Source of the DNA: Kitasatospora setae KM-6054
GTDB taxonomy: Bacteria > Actinomycetota > Actinomycetes > Streptomycetales > Streptomycetaceae
Assembly: GCF_000269985.1 (NCBI RefSeq)
Contig: NC_016109.1
Coordinates: 2,542,001-2,606,000 of the forward strand
Reading direction: 5' to 3'
DNA: 64,000 nucleotides
Part shown: positions 1 through 7,436 of the stretch, one piece after another
Layout: every line of letters starts with the position of its first letter
Position numbering within the stretch: the stretch's first letter is position 1
Notes under the pieces: generated by a model
Seen by the model: only the letters and a program-made list of their open reading frames with translations
Database searches by the model: none
What the model was told of the DNA's origin: nothing
Made by a program: the position numbers and the translations under genes

Positions 1-462
1 GTGGTAGCCGGGCGCGTCCAGTCGCCAGTACCACTCGCCGGCCGCGATGCCGTGCTCGTAGAAGGTGACGGCGCGCGGCCCGGCGCCGTCGGCGAGCAGC
101 GCGGCGGGGGCGGTGAGGTGGCCGCTGACCTGGTAGGTGCGGCCGTCGACGGGGCAGGCGGCCGGGGTCCGGTCGATGTTCTGGACGGTGAAGCTGACCG
201 GGACGTCGACGATGCCCTCGGCGGCCAGCCGGGCCCGGGTGTCGGCGGCGGCCCGTTCGGCGTCGGCGGCGGGCAGCGCGGCCGGGGCCCCGGCGGTGGC
301 GGCGGTGGCGGCGGCCGGGGCGCCGGTGTCGCGGACCGCGACGGCGGCCGCGGCGGGTGACAGCGCGAGCAGCGCGGCCACGGTGGTCCACAGGGTGGCT
401 TTCCTGGAGCGGGGCACGACGGCGGCCCTTTCTTCGGTCCTTGCGGTGTCGGTGGTGGTCAT
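1..462 (-). CDS. Secreted alpha/beta-hydrolase-like protein (N-terminal part)
   Basis: Only the first 154 residues are inside the window; the gene runs off the left edge. The N-terminus has a basic stretch (VPRSRK) followed by a hydrophobic Ala/Leu-rich segment and an Ala/Pro/Thr-rich linker, which looks like a signal peptide or membrane anchor. The visible mature part contains DVPVSFTVQNIDRTPAAC and later TFYEHGIAAGEWYWR, resembling the start of secreted actinomycete alpha/beta hydrolases. The catalytic residues would lie outside the window. Its ATG overlaps the stop of the preceding epimerase gene as ATGA, so it is the last visible gene of the leftward operon that starts with the AfsA-family gene. 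The hydrolase assignment is an inference from the N-terminal style only. Confidence 0.6.
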   Translation of the reverse strand, partial: MTTTDTARTEERAAVVPRSRKATLWTTVAALLALSPAAAAVAVRDTGAPAAATAATAGAPAALPAADAERAAADTRARLAAEGIVDVPVSFTVQNIDRTPAACPVDGRTYQVSGHLTAPAALLADGAGPRAVTFYEHGIAAGEWYWRLDAPGYH

Positions 463-1493
463 GCCGGGAGCCGTCCCTGGTCGCGGTACCAGCGGGCCTC
501 GTCCGCCAGGGTCTCGGCGAGCGGCCGGAAGGCGGTGCCGAGCTCCTGCCGGGCCCGGGCGGAGGAGATCCGGGTGCGGGCGCCGTCGAGCAGCACCCGG
601 ACGCCCTCCCGGGTGGCGACCGGGGGCCGGCCGCGCAGCCGGGCGCCCTGTTCGAGGACGGTGGCGAAGGCGAGCGCGGCGGCGGCCGGGATCTCCCGGG
701 GGGCGGGCCGGCCGGTGGCGGCGGCGATGCCGCCGACCAGGTCGTGCAGGCCGTACCAGGAGCCGGCCACCGCGTAGCGGCGCAGGCCGCGGCCGCGGGT
801 GAGCGCGGCGACGCAGGTGTCGGCGACGTCGCGGGCGTCGACCACGTGGTTGCCGGAGCGCGGGACGGCCCGCAGTTCGCCCCGGGCGACGGACAGGAAC
901 AGCCGTCCCGCCGAGGTGGGCCCGTCGTCGCCCGGCCCCCACATCCAGCCGGGCAGCACCAGCGGGACGGTCAGCCCTTCGCGGTCGCCGAACTCGGCGA
1001 CGGCCCGCTCGGCGCGGACCTTGCTGGCGCGGTACCCGTTGCGCTCCCAGTGCGCGGGCGGCGGGGTGTCCTCGTCGGCCGGCGCCTCGGGGGTGCCGGG
1101 GCCGATCGTGGTGATCGAGCTGGTGTGGACGACGGTGGGCACGCCCGCGTCCACGGCTTCGCGCAGCAGCGCGGTGACCGACTCGACGTTGACGGCGTGC
1201 ATCCGGCCGTGGTCGGCGCCGGGCTGGTAGTACTCGCGGAAGTACGCGGCGGTGTGCACGACGGCGTCGGCGCCGCGCAGGGCGTGGCGGTAGGCGGCCG
1301 GGTCGGTGATGTCGGCGGTCGCGACGGTGATCCGGGTGTCGGCCGGGAGCAGCCGGGCAGCCTTCTCCGGGTCGCGGACCAGCGCGGTCACCTGGTGGCC
1401 CGCGGCGAGCAGGGCGCGGACCACGGCGCCGCCGAGCAGGCCGGTGGCGCCGGTGACCACCACCCGGTCGGGTGCGGGGCGGACGTCGTTCAT
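459..1493 (-). CDS. NAD-dependent epimerase/dehydratase (extended SDR)
   Basis: This 344-residue protein has the Rossmann signature TGATGLLGGAVVRALL at residues about 13-28 and the catalytic Tyr-x-x-x-Lys as YRASK. HTSSITTIGPG supplies the serine region and LPGWMWGPGDDGPTSAG the usual segment after it. It is therefore an atypical or extended short-chain dehydrogenase acting on a ketone, hydroxyl or sugar-like substrate. The ATG overlaps the TGA of the MMPL gene (ATGA) and its own stop overlaps the next ATG, so it is translationally coupled on both sides. In an operon with an AfsA homologue a ketone-reducing step of signal biosynthesis is plausible, but the substrate cannot be read from sequence. 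Confidence 0.9.
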   Translation of the reverse strand: MNDVRPAPDRVVVTGATGLLGGAVVRALLAAGHQVTALVRDPEKAARLLPADTRITVATADITDPAAYRHALRGADAVVHTAAYFREYYQPGADHGRMHAVNVESVTALLREAVDAGVPTVVHTSSITTIGPGTPEAPADEDTPPPAHWERNGYRASKVRAERAVAEFGDREGLTVPLVLPGWMWGPGDDGPTSAGRLFLSVARGELRAVPRSGNHVVDARDVADTCVAALTRGRGLRRYAVAGSWYGLHDLVGGIAAATGRPAPREIPAAAALAFATVLEQGARLRGRPPVATREGVRVLLDGARTRISSARARQELGTAFRPLAETLADEARWYRDQGRLPA

Positions 1494-3826
1494 CGGGTCT
1501 CCTTCCCCGCGGCGGCGGGTGTGGCGGCGGGCGCGGGCTCGGCGGGCGCGGGGTCTGCGGCGGGCGCGGGCCCGGCGGGCGCCGGGCGGGCCTCCTCGCG
1601 CAGGCCGAAGCGCTCCTGGAAGCGCCGCAGCGGGGCGGGCGCCCACCAGGTGGCGCGGCCGCCGAGCGCCATCACGGCGGGAACGAGGACGCAGCGCACC
1701 ACGGTGGCGTCGACCAGGACGGCGAGCGCGACGCCGAGGCCGAGCATCTTGGTGTTGGTGATCCGGGAGGTCCCGATCGCGATCAGCACCACCGAGAGGA
1801 TCACCGCCGCGGCGGTGATCAGTCCGCCGGTGTGCCGGATGCCGGCGGCGACGGCCCCGTGCGGGTCGGCGCCGCGGTCGCGCTCCTCCTTGACCCGGGC
1901 GAGCAGGAACACCCCGTAGTCCATGGAGAGGCCGAAGGCGACGCAGAACATCAGCACCGGCAGGGTGGTCTCGACGCTGCCGGTCGGGGTGAAGCCGAGC
2001 ACCCCGGACAGGTGGCCCTCCTGGAAGACCCAGACCACCACGCCGAACATCGCGGTGAGGCTGAGCGCGTTCAGCAGCACGGCCTGCAGCGGGATCAGCA
2101 GACTGCCGGTGAGCAGGAACACCAGCACCAGGGTGGCGACGGCGATCAGCGCCCCGGCGGGCAGCAGCCGCACGGCGATGGCGTGCTTGGCGTCGACCAG
2201 GCCGGCGGCCTGGCCGCCGACCGCCGGCCGCAGCGCGGGGAAGCCCTGCCCGGCCCGGCGGATCTCGCCGACCAGGTCCTGGTTGGCCTGGGAGACGTCG
2301 CCGCGCCGGTCGGCGGGGGTCACCGTCAGGTGGCCGTACCCGTCGGCGGTGCGGACGCTGTCGGCGGGCCCGGCGGCGCCGGCCGGGGCGCCGGCCCGGT
2401 AGGGGCCGAGCGGGGTGGCGACCTCGGTGACGCCCGGCAGCGCGGAGAGCTTCGCCGCGTAGTCGGCGAGCGCGGCCCGGTCGGGCCCGGTGACGGTGCC
2501 GGTGGCGGTGGCGGTGACGCGGACGATCACGTCGACGGCGCCGGTGGCGCCGGCCGTGAACTCGTCCCGGACGGCTTGCTGGACGACCCGGGCCTCGGTC
2601 CCGGCCGGCAGCTGCCGGTCGTCGGCGGCGGCGAACTGGACCCGCAGGAACGGGGCGCCGGCAGCCAGCAGCAGGGCGGTGACGGCGAGCGCGAACAGCG
2701 GGGCGCGGCGCATCACCGCGGTCGCGACCCGGTACCAACCGGCGCCGGGCCCGCCGTCGGGGGCGGCCGGGCGGCGCGGGCGGCGGGGCAGCGGGATGCG
2801 CAGCGAGTCGATCCGGTGGCCGAGCAGGGTGAGCAGCGCGGGCAGCACGATCAGCGCGGCCGCGGCGGCGATCAGCACCACGCTGATGCCCGCGTAGGCG
2901 AAGGAGCGCAGGAAGTACAGCGGGAAGACCAGCATCGCGGAGAGCGAGACGGCGACGGTCAGCGCGGAGAACAGCACCGCCCGGCCGGCGGTCCGCAGGG
3001 TGGTGGCGACCGCCTCGCGGACCTCCGAGCCGCGGTCGCGCTCCTCGCGGAAGCGGCGGACCACGAGCAGCGCGTAGTCGATGGCCAGGCCGAGGCCGAG
3101 CGCGGTGGTGAGGTTCTGCGCGAACACCGACACCTCGGCGAAGGAGGTGATCACCCGCAGCGCCGCGTTGGTGCCGAGGATCGCGCAGATCCCGACGACC
3201 AGCGGCAGCAGGGCGGCCGTGAGGCCGCGGAACACCAGCACCAGGATGAGCAGGGTGACGGGCAGCGCGATCAGTTCGGCGCGGGCCAGGTCCTCGGCGA
3301 TGGTGCCCTGCATCTGCTCGCGGACGGCGACCGTGCCGCCGAGCCTGACGTCCAGCTCGGGCAGGTCCGCGGGGCTGCCCCGGTAGTGCGGGGCGATCCG
3401 GTCGAAGACGGCCCGGGCGCGGTCCTCGCCGCCCTCGATCCGGGCGACGATCAGCGCCTTGCCGTGGTCGGCGGAGCGCAGTTCGACGGCGCCGGTCTGC
3501 CAGTAGGAGCCGACGCCGGCGATGCCGGGTTCGAAGGCCAGCCGTTCGCCGAGCCGGGCGCCGGCCCGGGCGGTGGCGGGGCGGTCGACGCTGCCGCCGT
3601 CCTTGGCGGTGACCTCCAGGACCAGGTTGGGCGAGCCGCCGGGGAAGGACTGTTCGAGCAGGGTCGCGGCGTGCGCCGACTCGGAGGACGGGTCGGTGGT
3701 GCCGCCGCTGTGCAGGCGGTCGGTGACCCCGGCCCCGACGACCAGCGCGTTGATCAGGAAGACCAGCGCGAACAGCAGGACGGTGCGGGGCCGGAGGGTG
3801 ACCGTCCGGCTCAGTCGGTGGAGCAT
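1490..3826 (-). CDS. MMPL/RND-family membrane transporter
   Basis: This 778-residue protein has the duplicated MMPL layout. One transmembrane segment at the N-terminus (TVLLFALVFLINALVVGAGV) is followed by an extracytoplasmic domain and a block of helices with GLGLAIDYALLVVRRFREERDRG. The whole arrangement then repeats, with FGLSMDYGVFLLARVKEERDRG in the second half. These D-Y motifs in TM4 and TM10 are the proton-relay signature of the family. It probably exports a lipophilic small molecule or lipid by proton motive force. The C-terminus is Ala/Pro-rich. The ATG lies eight bases after the stop of the flavin monooxygenase gene, with a GAGGA ribosome site overlapping that stop. In this operon the likely cargo is the product of the AfsA/HAD/monooxygenase enzymes. 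Confidence 0.92.
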   Translation of the reverse strand: MLHRLSRTVTLRPRTVLLFALVFLINALVVGAGVTDRLHSGGTTDPSSESAHAATLLEQSFPGGSPNLVLEVTAKDGGSVDRPATARAGARLGERLAFEPGIAGVGSYWQTGAVELRSADHGKALIVARIEGGEDRARAVFDRIAPHYRGSPADLPELDVRLGGTVAVREQMQGTIAEDLARAELIALPVTLLILVLVFRGLTAALLPLVVGICAILGTNAALRVITSFAEVSVFAQNLTTALGLGLAIDYALLVVRRFREERDRGSEVREAVATTLRTAGRAVLFSALTVAVSLSAMLVFPLYFLRSFAYAGISVVLIAAAAALIVLPALLTLLGHRIDSLRIPLPRRPRRPAAPDGGPGAGWYRVATAVMRRAPLFALAVTALLLAAGAPFLRVQFAAADDRQLPAGTEARVVQQAVRDEFTAGATGAVDVIVRVTATATGTVTGPDRAALADYAAKLSALPGVTEVATPLGPYRAGAPAGAAGPADSVRTADGYGHLTVTPADRRGDVSQANQDLVGEIRRAGQGFPALRPAVGGQAAGLVDAKHAIAVRLLPAGALIAVATLVLVFLLTGSLLIPLQAVLLNALSLTAMFGVVVWVFQEGHLSGVLGFTPTGSVETTLPVLMFCVAFGLSMDYGVFLLARVKEERDRGADPHGAVAAGIRHTGGLITAAAVILSVVLIAIGTSRITNTKMLGLGVALAVLVDATVVRCVLVPAVMALGGRATWWAPAPLRRFQERFGLREEARPAPAGPAPAADPAPAEPAPAATPAAAGKETR

Positions 3827-3834
3827 CGGGATCC

Positions 3835-5466
3835 TCACGGGGCGGGGGCGGCGGAGCGCTGCCCGGTCGGCAGGGCGGACAGCAGCGCGTCCACCCCGTC
3901 CGGCCGGTCGAGGGCGACGGCACCGGCCACCACGCCGTCCGGGCGCAGCAGGCAGGCCAGCGCGGGGCCGGGGGTCGGCGGGTGGCCGGGCAGGGTGCCG
4001 GCCGCGATGTCGGGGTTCGCCGGGCCCGCGGGGAGGTCCGCGGCGGTGCCGGGCGGCAGCAGCAGCAGGACGTCGGTGAGGTCGGGCAGGCCGCGCAGGG
4101 TGAGTTCGGCGGTGGCCCGTTCGGCCGCGTCGGCGGCGGCCGGGCCGTCGCCCGCGATCAGCACGGTGTGCCGGCCGGTCGCCAGGTAGTCGTGCAGGCT
4201 GGTGGCCGAGGTGCCGCGGAGCGGCCGCAGCGGGGCGTCGCCGAGCCGGCGGCCGGGGACGGGGGCGCCGGGGACGGTGGTCGGCCGGACGGCCGGGCTG
4301 GCCGTCAGGTCGAGGTCGAGCTGGGCGAGTTCGGGGACGATCCGGCGTTCCAGGGCGCCGGTGCGGGCGAGCGTGCCGAGCAGCAGGTCGCGCAGCGCGC
4401 GGGCCGGGCGGGGCCGGAGCAGCCAGAGCCTGGTCTGCCGTTCGGAGTTGCGCACGGCCCTGGCGGAGACGGGCCGGCGCTCCGGGTCGTAGCTGTCGAG
4501 CAGGGCCGGGTCGGCGCCGCGGAGCACCGCGGCGAGTTTCCAGCCGGCGTCGAAGCCGTCCTGGACGCCGGTGTTGAGGCCCTGCCCGCCGGCCGGGCTG
4601 TGCGCGTGCGCGGCGTCGCCGGCCAGCAGGACGGGGCCGTGCCGGAAGCGTTCGGCGACCTTGGTGTGGACCCGGAAGCGGCTGGTCCACCAGGTCTCCC
4701 GGACGGTCCAGCGGCCGTGGCCGCGGGCGTCCAGGAGCTGCTGGAGCTCGGCGTCGTCGGGCGGGCCGGTGCGGGTGCCGGGCGGCAGGTCGAAGAAGAT
4801 CCGGTGTCCGCCGTCGGGCAGCGCGACCAGCACCAGGACGCCGTCCGGGCTGAGGTGGTACTGGGCCTCGTCGGGCGGCAGGTCGCCGTCGATCCGGCCG
4901 TCGCCGAGCACGAACTCGCGGTCGTGGCTGCTGCCCGGGTACGGGACGCCGATGCTCTCGCGGACGGTGCTGCGGGTGCCGTCGGCGCCGATCAGCCAGG
5001 GCACCGACACGGTCTCGGCAGTGCCGTCGGCCCTGGTCAGGGCCACCTCGGCGCGGCCGTCGGCGGTGGCGACCGCGGTGACGGCGGTGCCCCACTCGAC
5101 CCGGCCGCCGAGGTCGAGCAGCCGCTCGTAGAGCAGTTCCTCGGTGACCGGCTGGGGCACGCACAGCGGCCGGGGGAAGCGGGTGCCGGACAGGCCGCCG
5201 AAGCGGACGCCGGCCAGTCGGCGGCCGCCCGACCAGTAGGAGGCACCGTTGAGCGGCAGGGCGCGCTCGGCCAGCGCGTCGGCGACGCCGAGCCGGTGCA
5301 GCGCCTCCAGGGCGCCGCTCCACATCACCAGGGCCTTCGGCTCGGGGGTGAAGCAGGCCCGGCGGTCGACCAGCCGGACCGGGACGCCGTGCTGGAGCAG
5401 GGTGCAGGCCGCGGTCAGGCCGGTCGGCCCGGCGCCCGCGACCAGTACCTCGGGGGCCGCGCTCAC
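3835..5466 (-). CDS. FAD-dependent aromatic-hydroxylase-type monooxygenase
   Basis: The protein has 543 residues starting at a GTG that overlaps the stop of the HAD gene (GTGA). It begins with the dinucleotide-binding motif VLVAGAGPTGLTAACTLL and has the second FAD motif LLAGDAAHAHSPAGGQGLNT near the middle. These are hallmarks of the PF01494 group A flavin monooxygenases (PheA/TfdB and polyketide hydroxylases). The last 150 residues match the thioredoxin-like C-terminal domain common in this group. It uses NAD(P)H and oxygen to hydroxylate or rearrange a small organic substrate. The position between a HAD phosphatase and an MMPL exporter suggests tailoring of the AfsA product. Methylenomycin-furan loci also pair an AfsA homologue with a flavin oxidoreductase and a phosphatase, but the substrate here is unknown. 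Confidence 0.92.
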   Translation of the reverse strand: MSAAPEVLVAGAGPTGLTAACTLLQHGVPVRLVDRRACFTPEPKALVMWSGALEALHRLGVADALAERALPLNGASYWSGGRRLAGVRFGGLSGTRFPRPLCVPQPVTEELLYERLLDLGGRVEWGTAVTAVATADGRAEVALTRADGTAETVSVPWLIGADGTRSTVRESIGVPYPGSSHDREFVLGDGRIDGDLPPDEAQYHLSPDGVLVLVALPDGGHRIFFDLPPGTRTGPPDDAELQQLLDARGHGRWTVRETWWTSRFRVHTKVAERFRHGPVLLAGDAAHAHSPAGGQGLNTGVQDGFDAGWKLAAVLRGADPALLDSYDPERRPVSARAVRNSERQTRLWLLRPRPARALRDLLLGTLARTGALERRIVPELAQLDLDLTASPAVRPTTVPGAPVPGRRLGDAPLRPLRGTSATSLHDYLATGRHTVLIAGDGPAAADAAERATAELTLRGLPDLTDVLLLLPPGTAADLPAGPANPDIAAGTLPGHPPTPGPALACLLRPDGVVAGAVALDRPDGVDALLSALPTGQRSAAPAP

Positions 5467-6140
5467 CGCTCCCCCGCCCCGGCGGCCAGCAGCGCGTCGA
5501 CGTCCCGGACGGCCTGCGCGTCGTCCTGGAACAGCACGGCCTTGAAGCCGAGCCGTTCGGCGGCCACGCAGTTCTCCGCGGTGTCGTCGACCAGCAGGCA
5601 GCGTTCGGCGGTGGTGCCGAGCCGGTCCAGCAGCCGCCGGTACAGCTCCGGGTCGGGCTTGCGGACCCGCTCCGCGGAGGAGTCGACGACCGCGTCGAAC
5701 AGCTCGTCGACCGGGAGGGTAGCGCGCCAGCGCGGGCCCCACTCCACGACGTTGTTGGTGAGCAGCGCGATCCGGTGGCCGTCGGCCCTGAGCTTGCGCG
5801 CGTAGTCGACGAGCCGGTCGTTGGCCCGGCGGCCGAGGAACCACAGCTCGCCGAACGGGCGGCCGCCGAGGACGGCCTCCGAGCCCGGCGGGAGCTCGGC
5901 GAGCAGCCGCTCGGTGAACTCCCGCTCGGTGATCGCGGCGACCTCCAGCTCGGCCATCGGGCTGATCCCGTGGCGCTCGGTGGCGGCGGCGAACGCCTTG
6001 GCGATGTCGGCGGTGCCGATGCCGGTGCGGTGGCCGAACGCGGCGAAGGTCTCCGGCAGCGGGTTGGTCAGGACGCCGCCGTAGTCGAACACCACGGTGT
6101 CGACGGGCCCGACCGGCGGGTGTCCGGGGGTCAGCTCCAC
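5463..6140 (-). CDS. HAD-superfamily phosphatase (subfamily IA type)
   Basis: This 225-residue protein carries all HAD motifs in order: VVFDYGGVLTN (motif I, nucleophile Asp), ALLTNNVVEWG (motif II), RKPDPELYRRLL (motif III Lys) and CLLVDDTAENC (motif IV acidic pair). The GTG start is buried ten bases inside the end of the AfsA-family gene and has a GAGG site seven bases upstream, so the two are translationally coupled. HAD phosphatases remove the phosphate left by dihydroxyacetone phosphate in gamma-butyrolactone and furan signal pathways (MmfP is the named example). A role in dephosphorylating the AfsA-derived butenolide phosphate is the natural inference. The precise substrate is not proven by sequence. 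Confidence 0.9.
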   Translation of the reverse strand: MELTPGHPPVGPVDTVVFDYGGVLTNPLPETFAAFGHRTGIGTADIAKAFAAATERHGISPMAELEVAAITEREFTERLLAELPPGSEAVLGGRPFGELWFLGRRANDRLVDYARKLRADGHRIALLTNNVVEWGPRWRATLPVDELFDAVVDSSAERVRKPDPELYRRLLDRLGTTAERCLLVDDTAENCVAAERLGFKAVLFQDDAQAVRDVDALLAAGAGER

Positions 6141-7171
6141 TGGGTCACCTCGATCGAGAGGGTGGCGACCGGCAGGCCCTCCTGGGACACCGTGATCTCC
6201 ACCGGGACGGTGACGGCGCCGAGGCCGCCGTCGAAGCCGGCCTCGCCGACCCGGGCGACCGCCCTGGTGACCAGGTCGAGTTCGGCGAAGTCGGTGAACG
6301 CGGCCCGGGCGGCGGTGACCACCAGGCTCTCCGCGGGCAGCCCGTGCAGCTTGGCGACCGCCGCGACGGACAGCTGCCGGGCGGCCTCCAGCTGGAGGTT
6401 GCCGGGCACGTGGTCCAACTGGTGGTCGAACAGGTGCGGGTGCCCGGTGTCGACCACCAGCAGCGCCGAGGCGGTGCCGGAGTCGCTGACCGAGGGCTCG
6501 GTCAGCACCGTGTTGGCCTCGTCGCGCCGGCCGACCAGGGCGGGCTCGGAGCGCAGCAGCTGCGGGTGGCGCGGCGAGCGGCCGTCCAGCTTCTTGCGGT
6601 TCCCGGCCCGGAGCATCTGGAAGGCCCGGCTGCTGACGAAGGTCAGCGCGCCGGAGCCGACGATGGCGGGCTCGCCGTCCAGCCAGAGGGTGCCGGTGAA
6701 GTCGAAGCCGAGCACCCGGCCGCCGCCGTTGCGCTGCGGGCTGACGGTGGTGGAGAGCACGGCGTGGGCCGGTCGGCGGCCGATCCGCAGCGCCTCCAGG
6801 TCGACCACGTCCAGGTTGAGGGCGCTGAAGATGAAGGCCCGGTCGAGCGGCACGTCCAGGTAGCGGTGGGCGACCAGCACGCCGGACTGCCGCAGCACCT
6901 CGACCAGCAGGAGGAAGTCGTAGCTGTCGCCGTGCTCGCCGACCACGTGGCCGCGCGGCAGTTGGGCGGCCACCTCGAAGGTGTGCCGGTCGTCGGCGGT
7001 CTCCGCCTCGGTGATCCGGGCCGAGTCGGTGACGAACACCTCGGCGACCGCGGCGCGGTGTACCAGGGCGCGCGGGACCGTCGCGTCGAAGCGGAGGTCG
7101 GCCTGCGGCCGGGGCCGTTCCCGCCCGTGCTCCTGCGGATCGCGCGGCAGGACGTCGGGTATCGCGTTCAT
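6131..7171 (-). CDS. AfsA-family gamma-butyrolactone/butenolide synthase
   Basis: The 346-residue protein shows the two AfsA hot-dog repeats (PF03756). The first contains LVHRAAVAEVFVTDS and the second FDHQLDHVPGNLQLEAARQ, both characteristic of AfsA/ScbA/MmfL. Family members condense a beta-ketoacyl chain with dihydroxyacetone phosphate to give the precursor of butyrolactone, butenolide or furan signals. The ATG follows a GGGGG ribosome site nine bases upstream. It is the first gene of a leftward operon with phosphatase, monooxygenase, exporter, epimerase and hydrolase genes, and it is divergent from a SARP-STAND regulator. No ArpA-type TetR receptor gene lies next to it; the TetR genes in this window do not look like ArpA. 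I am confident of the family, not of the product. Confidence 0.93.
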   Translation of the reverse strand: MNAIPDVLPRDPQEHGRERPRPQADLRFDATVPRALVHRAAVAEVFVTDSARITEAETADDRHTFEVAAQLPRGHVVGEHGDSYDFLLLVEVLRQSGVLVAHRYLDVPLDRAFIFSALNLDVVDLEALRIGRRPAHAVLSTTVSPQRNGGGRVLGFDFTGTLWLDGEPAIVGSGALTFVSSRAFQMLRAGNRKKLDGRSPRHPQLLRSEPALVGRRDEANTVLTEPSVSDSGTASALLVVDTGHPHLFDHQLDHVPGNLQLEAARQLSVAAVAKLHGLPAESLVVTAARAAFTDFAELDLVTRAVARVGEAGFDGGLGAVTVPVEITVSQEGLPVATLSIEVTQWS

Positions 7172-7329
7172 TTCTGTTATCCCCCGTATGACATCTGGAA
7201 TCGCGTGGGCGGGACACCGCCGTGTGCCCGGGGTCCGCTGCGTTCCCCCGCCGCGCCCCGCCTCGGCCACCACTGTGCTGGTCGGCGCTTCCCATCGGCT
7301 GACCCGGGCGGGAAGCCGTCGGGAAGCGG

Positions 7330-7351
7330 CCCCGTGACGTCCCCGTGACGG
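7330..7351. promoter_or_regulatory. 11-bp tandem direct repeat in the afsA-like/SARP divergent promoter region
   Basis: Two copies of CCCCGTGACGK sit head to tail (7330-7340 and 7341-7351), equivalent to heptamers GTGACGT and GTGACGG separated by CCCC. A heptamer repeated every 11 bp is the geometry bound by SARP-type regulators, and PhoP-like regulators use similar spacing. It lies about 160 bp from the AfsA-family start and 86 bp from the SARP start. Binding by the divergent SARP is an inference. No convincing -35 element was found next to it. Confidence 0.4.
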
Positions 7352-7436
7352 CGGCGGAAAAGCGCGGACCCGGCCGGAACGCGGTGGTAGCGTCGCGCCC
7401 GGTCGGTTGTCCACGGATGACAACGAGGCGGGGGCG

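Noticed and set aside
459..3923. A very long minus-strand frame running from inside the MMPL gene into the epimerase
   Set aside because: Only its last 344 codons (from 1493) show family motifs. The upstream part is an Arg/Pro-rich shadow of the MMPL gene in another frame.
7172..7436. A classical ArpA/ScbR-type ARE operator between the AfsA-like gene and the SARP gene
   Set aside because: I searched for an AT-rich palindrome of the ANAC-CCGG-GT type and found none; only the 11-bp repeat stands out.
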